Assembly (NCBI GenBank): GCA_013298595.1
Contig: JAAFIG010000002.1
Location: 1 to 64,000, forward strand
DNA length: 64,000 nt
Direction: 5' to 3'
From: Deinococcales bacterium
Lineage (GTDB): Bacteria; Deinococcota; Deinococci; Deinococcales; JAAFIG01
Shown: positions 17,280 to 26,217 of the stretch, one piece after another
How the letters are laid out: every line of letters begins with the position of its first letter
Position numbering within the stretch: position 1 is the first letter of the stretch
Program-made: the position numbers and the translations under genes
Notes under the pieces: generated by a model
What the model saw: the letters and a program-made list of their open reading frames with translations, nothing else
What the model was told of the DNA's origin: nothing
Database searches by the model: none

Positions 17280-17906
17280 ATGGAATACCAACAAGCAACC
17301 GTCGGCGCTTTTTTCCTCCCAGAGCATGGTTATTTTGCCCAGAATGCTATCACTCAATTAGCAATCGAACTCGAGGAACGCGGCTTAGAACCTCAGGGAC
17401 ATACCCAACGAATTGTCCGTTTGTGTGAATCTATCGGCAATATGCTTGGTTTACATAACGAAAGCATGGAAGCTTTGATTCATGCTGCCTACCTACACGA
17501 TATTGGCAAAATGATGTTACCTACAAAACTACTGCTCAAACCCGATACCCTTGAGCCAGCCGAATGGGACATCATCAAAACCCATGCAAAATGGAGTGCT
17601 ATTATTGCAGCTGCCATACCCAGTGTACATCCTCGAGCTGTTGCAGCTGTTTTGCATCATCATGAACGCTGGGACGGTACAGGCTATCCATCGTATTTGA
17701 GTGGTGAACAAATCCCTATCGAATCTCGAGTTCTAGCTGTGTGCGATGTATATGACACATTGGTTTCTAAGCGTGCTTACAGCCGAGCATGGTCTCCACA
17801 TAATGCCTTAGCCGAAATTCAATCACGCCGAGGTGAGCACTTTGACCCAAAAGTTGTGGATGCTTTCTTAGAGCGTGCATTGGGTAAATTCACTTTTGCA
17901 AGTTAG
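17280..17906 (+). CDS. Stand-alone HD-GYP phosphodiesterase
   Basis: A 208-residue cytoplasmic protein that is little more than an HD-GYP domain. YLHDIGKMM (near 73) and HHHERWDGTGYPS (near 125-136) are complete, as is VCDVYDTL. It should hydrolyse c-di-GMP, or act as a binding and signalling module, without its own sensor. AAGGAG precedes the ATG. It is the first gene of a ten-gene operon that continues with a flippase and glycosyltransferases, linking c-di-GMP removal directly to polysaccharide assembly genes. It resembles the HD-GYP part of the gene at 14470. Confidence 0.92.
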   Translation: MEYQQATVGAFFLPEHGYFAQNAITQLAIELEERGLEPQGHTQRIVRLCESIGNMLGLHNESMEALIHAAYLHDIGKMMLPTKLLLKPDTLEPAEWDIIKTHAKWSAIIAAAIPSVHPRAVAAVLHHHERWDGTGYPSYLSGEQIPIESRVLAVCDVYDTLVSKRAYSRAWSPHNALAEIQSRRGEHFDPKVVDAFLERALGKFTFAS

Positions 17907-17917
17907 GGGATATTAGT

Positions 17918-19063
17918 ATGCCATACGCTGCCTTACGTTTTATTGCCGTCCAAGTAGGTATCCAAATTGCAACATACTTGTACTATGCACTGTTAGCACG
18001 CACACTCGAGCCAAATGAAGTATCGCACTATATTACGCTGACCGCTTGTGTTTCGGTTTACAGTGTGCTCGGTATCGCTGTGCAACAATTTGCAGCCAAA
18101 TCAGCTTTAAAACCAATCATTATTTCAAGACGAGTTTTTATCACTGCACTATGGATCGGTATCTTTTGTATTCCGTTGTTACAATTTTTTGTGCACATTG
18201 CTTGGTTTTGGACATTGGCATTGACCTGCTGTATTCCTTGTTATATGGCATTATCTGCTTGGCGTGGTGTGCAATTAGCTCACGGAAATGTGCAGCTCGA
18301 ACATAATTTTTTAATCGAGCACGGCAGTAAATTTTTAATTACACCATTTTTGTTTTTGTTTTTAGCCCCATTACAGGCTGCTGCGTTTGCAATTCCAGCT
18401 TCGCTGTTGCTGGCATGGGTTCATGCCAGATTTTTAACGAAATGGCAAGTAACACAGTATGTAGGATTAGCGCCGAGCAATCCTTTCTTCATCAGCAGTT
18501 TATGGCAGTTACTTTCAAGTAATCTTGATGTCTTAATGGCACAAGCTTTACTCGAGCCAAGCCAAGCTATTTTGTACACCCATGCAGCTTTACTGGCTCG
18601 AGTGATGCTATTTTTTGGGCAAGCATTGATCCAAGCCCATACAAAGCAACTGTTAGAACGGCGTTTTTTTGTTATTCCACTTGGTTTGGTGTTGTTATTA
18701 TGTGGGGTTTTTTATGTATTTAGTATTGGTGTTTTTGGGCAATTTGTTTGGTTTTTTATTTATGGTCAGCAACCTGATTCCACTGGACTTTGGGTAGTTT
18801 TGGTTGTTGCCGCAACTATGTTTTCGCTTGGCGGATTATGGGTGCAAACACATTTGTTATATGGCAAAAACCAAGTGGCATGGGCTTGGTTAGTTGGTTT
18901 GACTTGCCAGAGTATATCTATTTTTTATTGGCACAGTTCAGCAATGCAATTAGCCATTGCCCAATGTGGTGCAATTGTGTTCTGGCTTGCGTTATGCAGT
19001 ATTTGGCAATTCTTACAAAAAATAGTCGAACCAACCAGTAAAGGAGCAACATATGTCTTATGA
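17918..19063 (+). CDS. Wzx-like polysaccharide flippase
   Basis: A 381-residue integral membrane protein with about 10-11 hydrophobic segments. The start (AVQVGIQIATYLYYALLARTLEPNEVSHY) matches the first helices of polysaccharide transport proteins of the MATE/MOP type. These move lipid-linked oligosaccharides across the inner membrane. It follows the HD-GYP gene by 11 bp, with GGGGA before the ATG, and its 3' end overlaps the next glycosyltransferase by 11 bp. The length is slightly short for Wzx. No Wzy polymerase is certain nearby. Confidence 0.72.
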   Translation: MPYAALRFIAVQVGIQIATYLYYALLARTLEPNEVSHYITLTACVSVYSVLGIAVQQFAAKSALKPIIISRRVFITALWIGIFCIPLLQFFVHIAWFWTLALTCCIPCYMALSAWRGVQLAHGNVQLEHNFLIEHGSKFLITPFLFLFLAPLQAAAFAIPASLLLAWVHARFLTKWQVTQYVGLAPSNPFFISSLWQLLSSNLDVLMAQALLEPSQAILYTHAALLARVMLFFGQALIQAHTKQLLERRFFVIPLGLVLLLCGVFYVFSIGVFGQFVWFFIYGQQPDSTGLWVVLVVAATMFSLGGLWVQTHLLYGKNQVAWAWLVGLTCQSISIFYWHSSAMQLAIAQCGAIVFWLALCSIWQFLQKIVEPTSKGATYVL

Positions 19064-19838
19064 AAAGTTTTTATTATGGCGAGAAACACCTGTCAAAAAA
19101 CCAATACTTTCAGTTGTTGTACCAACCTATAATGAAGTCTTACGAATTCTACCAACTCTAGCTAGTATTGCCGTGGTCGTTTCTGGTCTCGAACAAAACT
19201 GGGAACTCCTTGTTTCAGATGACGGTAGCTCGGACAGCACAGTGCGTTTGGTTGAAGAATTGGCTTGGGCAAATCTGCGGGTTTTAGCCCACACTAATAC
19301 TGGCAAAGGGGGCGCAGTGCGACGCGGCATGTTAGCAGCCCAAGGACAGTATTTATTATTCACTGATGCTGATAACAGCACACCAATCGAAGAATTACCG
19401 AAGTTACTAGCTTCTTTAAAAAGTCAAGCTGATATTGCAATTGGCTCAAGAGCCATGAGTGGTGCGTCTGAAAGCCATAAAAACCCGATTCGGGTATTGG
19501 CTTCTCGAGGGATTCGTGGTTTGGTACGGCGTGGACTTGGTTTAACTATTGAAGATACACAATGTGGTTTTAAGTTATTACGGCGTAGCAGTGCACGGCA
19601 ATTATGTACCTTGCAACGTATGGAAGGGTTTTCCTTTGATCTCGAGTGGTTGTATTTAGCTCGTAAACTTGGTTTACGCGTAGTCGAAATGCCTGTGCAT
19701 TGGTACGATGCACCTGGCAGTAAAGTTCAGGGTCTACGCGATGGTCTGCGGTTTCTACGCGATATCGGCAAAATATTATTCAACGATCTTTTAGGTTTAT
19801 ATCGTTTAGGAGGACAACATGCACCTGGCTATCGTTAG
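19053..19838 (+). CDS. GT2 glycosyltransferase, dolichyl-phosphate-glucose-synthase-like
   Basis: A 261-residue family 2 glycosyltransferase, probably acting at the inner face of the membrane. It has SVVVPTYNE at the start, SDDGSSDST, the metal-binding FTDADNSTP near 104 and DTQCGFKL near 170, all typical of the group that transfers a sugar to polyprenyl phosphate. There are no clear membrane helices. It overlaps both neighbours (11 bp and 20 bp), so it is translationally linked in the operon. Donor and acceptor are not determined. Confidence 0.88.
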   Translation: MSYEKFLLWRETPVKKPILSVVVPTYNEVLRILPTLASIAVVVSGLEQNWELLVSDDGSSDSTVRLVEELAWANLRVLAHTNTGKGGAVRRGMLAAQGQYLLFTDADNSTPIEELPKLLASLKSQADIAIGSRAMSGASESHKNPIRVLASRGIRGLVRRGLGLTIEDTQCGFKLLRRSSARQLCTLQRMEGFSFDLEWLYLARKLGLRVVEMPVHWYDAPGSKVQGLRDGLRFLRDIGKILFNDLLGLYRLGGQHAPGYR

Positions 19839-20994
19839 TACATTACCACCGAGTCTTGGTACACTCACCGAATATGGACAGCATTTAGTGCAGGCTTTTG
19901 CAGAGAAAACCAGTATCAGCAAAATCAGTGTCCTTACCGATCAAACCGTTTTGCCTGAGACACTCGCGATACCTCGAACTGAAATTCATCGGATTTGGCG
20001 TTTTAATGACCCTCTCAACCCGATTAAGATTATGCAAAAATTGCGTCAATTAAAACCTGATGCCGTTTTATTTAATTTGCAATTTGCTACTTTTGGGAGT
20101 GGTCATTTTGCGGCAGCTAGTGGTTTAAGCACACCCGCTCTAGCTCGAGCCAGTGGTTTTCCAAGTATTGTTTTACTACATAACTTAATGGACACGATTG
20201 ACTTACAACAAGCTGGTTTTGCTAGTTCTGCATTACTCGAGCAAATTATTCGTGGTGCTGGACATATTTTAACCAGAGTTTTGTTGCAAAGCCATCGTCT
20301 GGCTGTGACCATGCCAGAGTATCAACAAATTTTGCAAAATAAATATGCAGCCAAAAATGTTTTTCATGCACCACACGGCACATTCGCTAAACGCCAAGCT
20401 AAGCCTTTACCATTGCAACGTACCATTTTAACTTTTGGTAAATTTGGCACGTATAAAAAACTTGAGCCTTTGATTGAAGCTCATCAACAATTACTTGACC
20501 ACGATACTAATTTACGATTAGTGATTGCAGGTACAGATTCACCCAATGCAGCTGGGTATTTAGCTTCACTCAAAGAACGATACGCTAATGCTCAACAAAT
20601 TGAGTACACCGGCTATGTACCAGAAGAAGCTGTACCAGATTTATTTGAAAACTCGAGTGTAGTGGCGTTTCCATATGTCGCTACGACAGGTTCAAGTGGT
20701 GTACTGCATCAAGCAGGTGAATTTGCTCGAGCCGCTGTGATGCCTGCCATTGGTGATCTCGAAGGCTTGGTGAAAAGTGAAGGTTATCAAGCTGAATTTT
20801 TTACTGCTGATGATGTTAGTAGTTTACGTGATGCGCTATGGCGGGTTTTATCGGATCGGGAATACGCTACAAAACTGGGGTTAGACAATCAGAAAGCCTC
20901 GAGTGGATTATTGATTTCCGAGGTGGCAGATTTATATCTAGCCCAGTTTGCACACCTGCAAATGCAACAAAAGCAGGTACGTTATGGATATTAA
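19819..20994 (+). CDS. GT4 glycosyltransferase
   Basis: A 391-residue GT-B-fold enzyme. The N-terminus (AIVSTLPPSLGTLTEYGQHL) and the C-terminal half, with LTFGKFGTYKKLEPLIEA, VIAGTD, EYTGYVPEE and a FPYVATTGSSGVL loop, fit family 4 glycosyltransferases that use nucleotide sugars. It starts within the GT2 gene after TAGGAGG and overlaps the STAS gene by 11 bp. It probably extends the repeat unit made by this operon. Substrate unknown. Confidence 0.85.
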   Translation: MHLAIVSTLPPSLGTLTEYGQHLVQAFAEKTSISKISVLTDQTVLPETLAIPRTEIHRIWRFNDPLNPIKIMQKLRQLKPDAVLFNLQFATFGSGHFAAASGLSTPALARASGFPSIVLLHNLMDTIDLQQAGFASSALLEQIIRGAGHILTRVLLQSHRLAVTMPEYQQILQNKYAAKNVFHAPHGTFAKRQAKPLPLQRTILTFGKFGTYKKLEPLIEAHQQLLDHDTNLRLVIAGTDSPNAAGYLASLKERYANAQQIEYTGYVPEEAVPDLFENSSVVAFPYVATTGSSGVLHQAGEFARAAVMPAIGDLEGLVKSEGYQAEFFTADDVSSLRDALWRVLSDREYATKLGLDNQKASSGLLISEVADLYLAQFAHLQMQQKQVRYGY

Positions 20995-21280
20995 AGTTGA
21001 ATCGGCGTTTCGGGTTTCAACCATATTTTTAACTGGACGCTTTGATGCTCACACCACTGAGGCATTTCGGGCAGCCGTTGGAACAATTCAAGATGGACAA
21101 TTAACCATTGATTTAGCCGAAGTAACTTTTATTGATTCGCGTGGTTTGGCGGCTCTGATTAATGTTTATCATCGTTTTGGCTCAGCCTTAAAGTTGCGTT
21201 CACCTCAAGATGCAGTCAAACTGATTTTTGAAGTCACAAATCTTGATCAGGTTTTTCCATTTGAAAGTCTGACCCCATGA
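20984..21280 (+). CDS. STAS-domain anti-sigma-factor antagonist-like protein
   Basis: A 98-residue single STAS domain. The phosphorylatable serine is in FIDSRGLAAL near residue 50. Starting at 20984 gives a normal domain; the longer frame adds a Cys-rich tail lying inside the glycosyltransferase gene. It overlaps that gene by 11 bp and the PP2C gene by 4 bp. With the phosphatase and kinase-like genes that follow, it forms a partner-switching set: the kinase phosphorylates the serine, the phosphatase removes the phosphate, and the unphosphorylated form binds the kinase. Confidence 0.88.
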   Translation: MDIKVESAFRVSTIFLTGRFDAHTTEAFRAAVGTIQDGQLTIDLAEVTFIDSRGLAALINVYHRFGSALKLRSPQDAVKLIFEVTNLDQVFPFESLTP

Positions 21281-22422
21281 ATAACAGTGTTGATCACAAC
21301 CTTGAAATTAGTGCTTTGGCAAATACACTTGCCGATAGTTTTGACCAGCTTGTTTTCTTAGAAAAAGCTGTTAAACACATTAGCGCATGTCAATCACTTG
21401 AGGATACTTTACCGATCCTTGAAGAAGCGCGACGGGTTTTTGGTGCAAAACAAGCCGCCTTATCTGTGGCTGGGAAAAGCTTAACCCCTATTCCAAAATG
21501 GCTGGCTGAACTGGCTGAACACCGTGTGATTATGACTCAGCCAGCTTTGATTGTGCCATTTGAGCAAGGATGGAGTGCATTTTGGGATCGTGACCGCGAA
21601 TTTGGTACACCTGAATTAAAAATTGCTGAAACCCTTGGGCGCTTAATGACAACGTTGCAGCAAAATCTTGAGCAACGCGAGAAACAACAAAAAATGCTGC
21701 TCGAGCAACATGAGCAACACTTAGCCGCGCAATTGTGGCGTACCCTGATGATAGAACGCCAAGGGCAATTATCAGAACATCGGTGGCAAGCTTGGTACGA
21801 ACCTGCGCGAGATGTTGGTGGTGATTTTTACCTTGCTGAACGTGAATGGGTTGTCATTGGTGATATCAGCGGTAAGGGTTTATCAGCCGCTGTTTTATCG
21901 GGGATGTTCCAAGTGGCAACCCGGCTAGCATTGCAACAACCTCAACCGGTACATGCTCTCGAGCAGGCTTTATTGGCAGATTTTACGCGAACTGGTATGT
22001 TTTGTACTGTTTTTGCAGCAAAATTTCTTGGACATGGCGAGCTTGGCTATTTAAATATGGGACATCCAGCAGCTCTGATTTTTCGCACTTCAGGTGAAGT
22101 ACAACGCTTACCTGCAACCACCATTCCTTTTGGTGTCTTAGCCCAAGGTCATCTCGAGTTACAACGTGCCTATTTACAAGCCAATGATATGCTTGTGATG
22201 GTCACAGATGGTGTAACCGAAGCCACTCGACTGAGTACATTGTATGGACAAGAACGATTAGTGGATTTACTTTTAGGATCGCAGAACCCACAAGAAGTGA
22301 TTGCTCGAGTGCGTACTACCTTGCGTGATTGGGAAATCGAAGACGACGTGTGTGTCATGGCGGTGCAGTATATTCCTGAGATGCTAGTCCGCGATACAGC
22401 AGATAGGCGGGTTTTATCTTGA
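21277..22422 (+). CDS. SpoIIE/RsbU-type PP2C serine phosphatase
   Basis: A 381-residue protein with a GAF-like or unclassified N-terminus (1-130), a short coiled coil rich in Gln and Glu (130-160) and a PP2C-SpoIIE domain. Motifs are DVGGDFY near 180, VIGDISGKGLSAA, GHPAAL, VTDGVTEA and EDDVC, so the metal-binding Asp residues are present. It should dephosphorylate the adjacent STAS protein. It overlaps the STAS gene (ATGA) and the following RsbW-like gene (TTGA). Confidence 0.9.
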   Translation: MNNSVDHNLEISALANTLADSFDQLVFLEKAVKHISACQSLEDTLPILEEARRVFGAKQAALSVAGKSLTPIPKWLAELAEHRVIMTQPALIVPFEQGWSAFWDRDREFGTPELKIAETLGRLMTTLQQNLEQREKQQKMLLEQHEQHLAAQLWRTLMIERQGQLSEHRWQAWYEPARDVGGDFYLAEREWVVIGDISGKGLSAAVLSGMFQVATRLALQQPQPVHALEQALLADFTRTGMFCTVFAAKFLGHGELGYLNMGHPAALIFRTSGEVQRLPATTIPFGVLAQGHLELQRAYLQANDMLVMVTDGVTEATRLSTLYGQERLVDLLLGSQNPQEVIARVRTTLRDWEIEDDVCVMAVQYIPEMLVRDTADRRVLS

Positions 22423-22811
22423 TACCGCGAACCACCAGCCAATTCAATCAGGTTTTTAGTCAAACCTTTCCTGCTCAGACCAAATATCTCGAGTCATTAG
22501 CAACGTTTTTGCAACAAGCTGGTGTCAATCATCCACAAGTCATTTTGGCAATTCATGAATTTATGGTCAATGCGATACGCCACGGGCAGGCAAGTTTTTT
22601 GCAAGTCAAAGTGGTTCAAACAAGTTTGGGTTGGCAATTAACAACCTGTGACGATGGACTTGAATTTGATTTAACACGTTTGCCAACAATCGAGCGTCAG
22701 CCATTTCAAGAAGGTGGTTTTGGTTTACAAATCATTACAAAATTTGCTAACCGAATTCAGTATTGGCGTATAGATCAGCAGAATTGTTATGTTTTTGATT
22801 TTAGAAAATAA
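22419..22811 (+). CDS. RsbW/SpoIIAB-like serine kinase (HATPase)
   Basis: A 130-residue GHKL ATPase domain. The N-box reads HEFMVNAIRHG near 50, the G1 box DDGLEF near 86 and the G2 box GGFGLQII near 100. Proteins of this size and fold phosphorylate STAS partners and often sequester a sigma factor. It uses a TTG start overlapping the stop of the phosphatase gene. No sigma factor gene is seen in the window, so its output target may be a polysaccharide protein or a distant sigma factor. Confidence 0.85.
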   Translation: MIPRTTSQFNQVFSQTFPAQTKYLESLATFLQQAGVNHPQVILAIHEFMVNAIRHGQASFLQVKVVQTSLGWQLTTCDDGLEFDLTRLPTIERQPFQEGGFGLQIITKFANRIQYWRIDQQNCYVFDFRK

Positions 22812-22814
22812 ATC

Positions 22815-23177
22815 ATGCATCTTAAAAATATCATTTTTGTTCTTGACGATGACATCAGCATTCGCTTACTGATGCGTCATATCATTGAATCATTTGGCTA
22901 CAAAGTCGAAGTATTTGATGATGCTAAAAAAGCGATTGAAGCCTTACACGAAGGTGTCTTTCTTATTTTTACTGATCTCAACATGCAGCCCATGAGCGGT
23001 TTACATTTTAGTAAAATTGTTCGCCAACACTCAAGTATTCCAATTGTGATGATTACAGCTCAAGGTGAACAGTCCAGCGAAATTTATGCTCGAGCTTTAG
23101 GAGTCAATGGGTTTTTAACCAAACCTTTTTCTCGAGAGCAATTATTCACCGAAATAGAAAAGTATGACCAAGCCTAA
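22815..23177 (+). CDS. Single-domain response regulator receiver
   Basis: A 120-residue CheY-like receiver: acidic pocket DDD, phospho-acceptor Asp in FTDLNM near 53, Thr in MITAQ and Lys in LTKPF near 103. There is no output domain. It starts 3 bp after the RsbW-like gene and overlaps the next gene by 14 bp, so it belongs to the same operon. It probably passes a phosphorylation signal into the partner-switching set or to the large membrane protein downstream. No partner kinase is next to it; the kinase at 27417-29051 lies near on the other strand. Confidence 0.9.
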   Translation: MHLKNIIFVLDDDISIRLLMRHIIESFGYKVEVFDDAKKAIEALHEGVFLIFTDLNMQPMSGLHFSKIVRQHSSIPIVMITAQGEQSSEIYARALGVNGFLTKPFSREQLFTEIEKYDQA

Positions 23178-26100
23178 ATTAGAAACAATAATCACACTTA
23201 GATTGCCTATACTTGCAGGTTTTTTAATGCTGCTGCTTCATGGTACTTTGTTAGTGAATCAAAGTTTTTACCGTACATACGATGCACTGATTCATATATT
23301 TTTTGCTTCACACTATGCACAAAGTTGGTTTGATCCGTGGGAACCTCGTTGGTACACTGGTTTTACCGTTTTTTCGTACCCACCATTAGCCCATCAACTG
23401 ATCGCAGCTCTAAGTTGGTTAGTTGGTTTACAATTTGCTTTTGTCGTTGTGCAAATTCTGGCGCTGTTGTTACTGACACTCGGTGTTTACCGGTTCTCGA
23501 GTTTACTGGTTTCTTCAAAAGCCGCTGGTTATGCCACATTGCTTTTGGTGATTTCGAGTAGCGTGATCGAAACGGTTCATGTTTTTGGGCAGTTACCAAC
23601 CATTTTATCACTTGGGTTTCTCCTCAATGCGTTGCCCTTTGCAATGCAGTACTTGCGTTCTGGTCAGCGTTTTGATTTGTATAAAGCCCTAAGTTTACTG
23701 GCGATTACCACCACCGCGCATCATGTTACGACTCTTTTTGGCACTGTTTTTTTTCTGCTGCCTTTGGTTGCGACAGTTGCATGGCAAGCACGAATAACCA
23801 CTCGACCACTCGAGCCAGATGCTTGGTGGCGGGTTATGTACCGAATCACCCCAAGCATTTACCGTTCTGGCTTACTGCTGGGTGTGGCAAGTGTTTTGTT
23901 GGTGTTGATGGTGCTACCCTATTGGTTGTGGGTACAAAACGATCCACTTGTGCAAACTCCGATTCCTCATGCTAGTCGGGATAATTTTTTGCAAAACCCC
24001 AATGCAGGCATGATGTTTTTTGTTTTGCCTTGGTTTAGTACACTGATGTTTTTACCTTATGCAATTTTCCAAACTCGCACCACTTGGCGTTGGGCTTTTG
24101 GTCTGAGTTTATGCTTACTCTTATTGCTAGGAACAGGCAGTACTACGCCACTGCCAAAACTATTATTACGAGGAGCTTTTGATGTACTCACCTTGGAGCG
24201 TTTTACATTCTGGGCGACCATCATGATTTTACCATTTGCTGGTATGGCACTCGAGACTATGCTACATGGTCATTTTGCAGTCTGGCTCAAATTACGTATC
24301 AGCTTGAGATTGCGTTTGGTATTGTTTGGAAGCAGTCTACTTATCTTGATTGGTATGGCGATATTTATTTCTAACATGTCCCGCCTGAGACAGTTTCAGC
24401 CCGAACCAATAACCATGAAACCTGTGGTGCAGTTCCTCGAGAAAGACGAACACTGGCGTTATCGGTATTTGACTCTTGGATTTGGTGATCAGATGGCGTG
24501 GTTGTCAGCCAATACCAAGGCGCTAACTCCAGATGGTAATTATCATTCGGCAAGGCGTTTAATTGAATTAACCAGCACCCCTGTGGAACGGCTTGATGGT
24601 GCAAAATACAAAGGTGTTCCAGGTTTAGGGAGTCTCGAGGATTTCCTCAGTAATCCGCAGCGTTTTTTCTTAAAATTTATTTTTTCTAATGATACTTTTT
24701 ATGATCCACTGCTTTTTTTTCATGGCTGGCATCAAGTGGTTCGACTCGAGAATAACGTAGTTGTTTGGGAACGTGAAGATATTTCACCACTGCCAGAAAG
24801 ATTACCGCGTCCAGCGATAGCATTATGGCAACGCCTTGCTTGGGGTTGTCTGCCATTTTTTGCACTTTTGATCGCAGCTTGGGTATTGCTGCAACCCGCT
24901 GATATCACCGCAAAAGTGTTGTTTTGGCATCGCTATGATTTAGGACAAAAAATCCTTAGGCTCTTACAACCAGACGTTGTTTACGCATTTTCACTTGAGA
25001 CTCCGCAAGTACTGCAATTAACACCTTGGAAGTGGTTGTTTAGGGCAGTCGCCTTTTGTGTCTTTATCAGTGCGGGTGCTATTTTCTATGGGTTTCACTC
25101 AGCTCGAGTCACTCCTGAAAAAACAGTGCAACAATACTGGAATGATCTGGATTTTGGACGTTTTGCAGAGTCGTACCGTTTTGTCTTACCTCAAAATGGC
25201 TTGACCCTCGAGCGGTACTTACTTGACCGTTCAGTCCAAGGTGGCTTACTGACAAACTATGCCAAACTTGAGGGTATTACCACAAAAATTCTTGGGCTAA
25301 CAGCTTCTCAAGCAACGGTTCAAGCAAATTTAACTTGGTTAACCAGCCTTGGTTCGTTTTCGCAAACCACAGTTCACCAATTGGTGTTATCAAATCAGGG
25401 TTGGCGTATTCAAGGGTCACCCAGTAACAATCCGCGTCCACCCGTGCGTTTTCAAACCGAGGCAGTACAAAATTACTACCGTGCCCCTCGGCGTTTAACA
25501 ACCGCTATCAGCGATGCTCGAGATATTTTGGATCGCCCACAATTACGGGTTTTGCAGCAGCGTTTGGTGCGTTGGTATCACCAAGGGCAGATTGTTTACT
25601 CAGTGATTGGAGAGCTTGAGAATGTGGATGCTCGACCAGCGGATTGTACTGTTACAGCTATCTTGCGAGACGCTAAAAATCAGGTCTTAGCCGAAAGTAA
25701 TGTTGGTTCACTAATGCTGCATAAACTCTTACCTGGTGAGCGAACAGCTTTTCGTGTGGATTTTTTTGGACGAGATACAGTCAAAACTCCTGAACGTCTC
25801 GCCAGCTTTGAAGTGCTTGCCAAGGCAGTGGTAACACAATTTGATTTGCAACGACCGCTGGCAACTTGGGCAAAGCCTCAAGCCAAGGTGCTGGACGTAA
25901 AAATTAGTAATATCTCGGCACAAAGTACCATGATTCCTCGAGTTTTCCTGAGTTTATACGACAACAAAGGACTTGCTTGGCTCGAGGTACAACCTATTAA
26001 ACAACAAATTGTGCCACGTCAAACCATTGAAAGTCAGGTATTATTGGTACTACCAAAGGGCTATGTTAACTTGCCAATCAAAAATGTCAGTTCCGATGCA

Positions 26101-26217
26101 GACGTGGTTTTTGATGCCTTAGGAAAAGCCCGCCTGCAACCATTGACAGCGCCACTCGAGCTATCACAGCTCAAAGCTTTTCGCATTCAGATGCAAGCTT
26201 TTATGGGATCGCCATGA
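23164..26217 (+). CDS. Large GT-C/PTPS-related-like membrane protein with exported C-terminal domains
   Basis: A 1017-residue protein. Residues 1-400 contain about ten membrane helices. The first loop (DALIHIFFASHYA, then PRWYTGFTVFSYPPL) fits the family annotated as 6-pyruvoyl-tetrahydropterin-synthase-related membrane proteins, whose architecture resembles GT-C glycosyltransferases. More helices follow near 550 and 625. The part after about 650 is soluble, with an NTF2-like region (TPEKTVQQYWNDLDFGRFAESY) and a beta-sandwich tail. Its position in the operon suggests a role in glycan transfer or export. The biochemical role is unproven. Confidence 0.6.
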   Translation: MTKPKLETIITLRLPILAGFLMLLLHGTLLVNQSFYRTYDALIHIFFASHYAQSWFDPWEPRWYTGFTVFSYPPLAHQLIAALSWLVGLQFAFVVVQILALLLLTLGVYRFSSLLVSSKAAGYATLLLVISSSVIETVHVFGQLPTILSLGFLLNALPFAMQYLRSGQRFDLYKALSLLAITTTAHHVTTLFGTVFFLLPLVATVAWQARITTRPLEPDAWWRVMYRITPSIYRSGLLLGVASVLLVLMVLPYWLWVQNDPLVQTPIPHASRDNFLQNPNAGMMFFVLPWFSTLMFLPYAIFQTRTTWRWAFGLSLCLLLLLGTGSTTPLPKLLLRGAFDVLTLERFTFWATIMILPFAGMALETMLHGHFAVWLKLRISLRLRLVLFGSSLLILIGMAIFISNMSRLRQFQPEPITMKPVVQFLEKDEHWRYRYLTLGFGDQMAWLSANTKALTPDGNYHSARRLIELTSTPVERLDGAKYKGVPGLGSLEDFLSNPQRFFLKFIFSNDTFYDPLLFFHGWHQVVRLENNVVVWEREDISPLPERLPRPAIALWQRLAWGCLPFFALLIAAWVLLQPADITAKVLFWHRYDLGQKILRLLQPDVVYAFSLETPQVLQLTPWKWLFRAVAFCVFISAGAIFYGFHSARVTPEKTVQQYWNDLDFGRFAESYRFVLPQNGLTLERYLLDRSVQGGLLTNYAKLEGITTKILGLTASQATVQANLTWLTSLGSFSQTTVHQLVLSNQGWRIQGSPSNNPRPPVRFQTEAVQNYYRAPRRLTTAISDARDILDRPQLRVLQQRLVRWYHQGQIVYSVIGELENVDARPADCTVTAILRDAKNQVLAESNVGSLMLHKLLPGERTAFRVDFFGRDTVKTPERLASFEVLAKAVVTQFDLQRPLATWAKPQAKVLDVKISNISAQSTMIPRVFLSLYDNKGLAWLEVQPIKQQIVPRQTIESQVLLVLPKGYVNLPIKNVSSDADVVFDALGKARLQPLTAPLELSQLKAFRIQMQAFMGSP

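Noticed and set aside
22419-22811. Anti-sigma factor with a cognate sigma factor in the same operon
   Set aside because: The kinase fold is clear, but no sigma factor gene is found in the operon, so only the partner-switch role is claimed.
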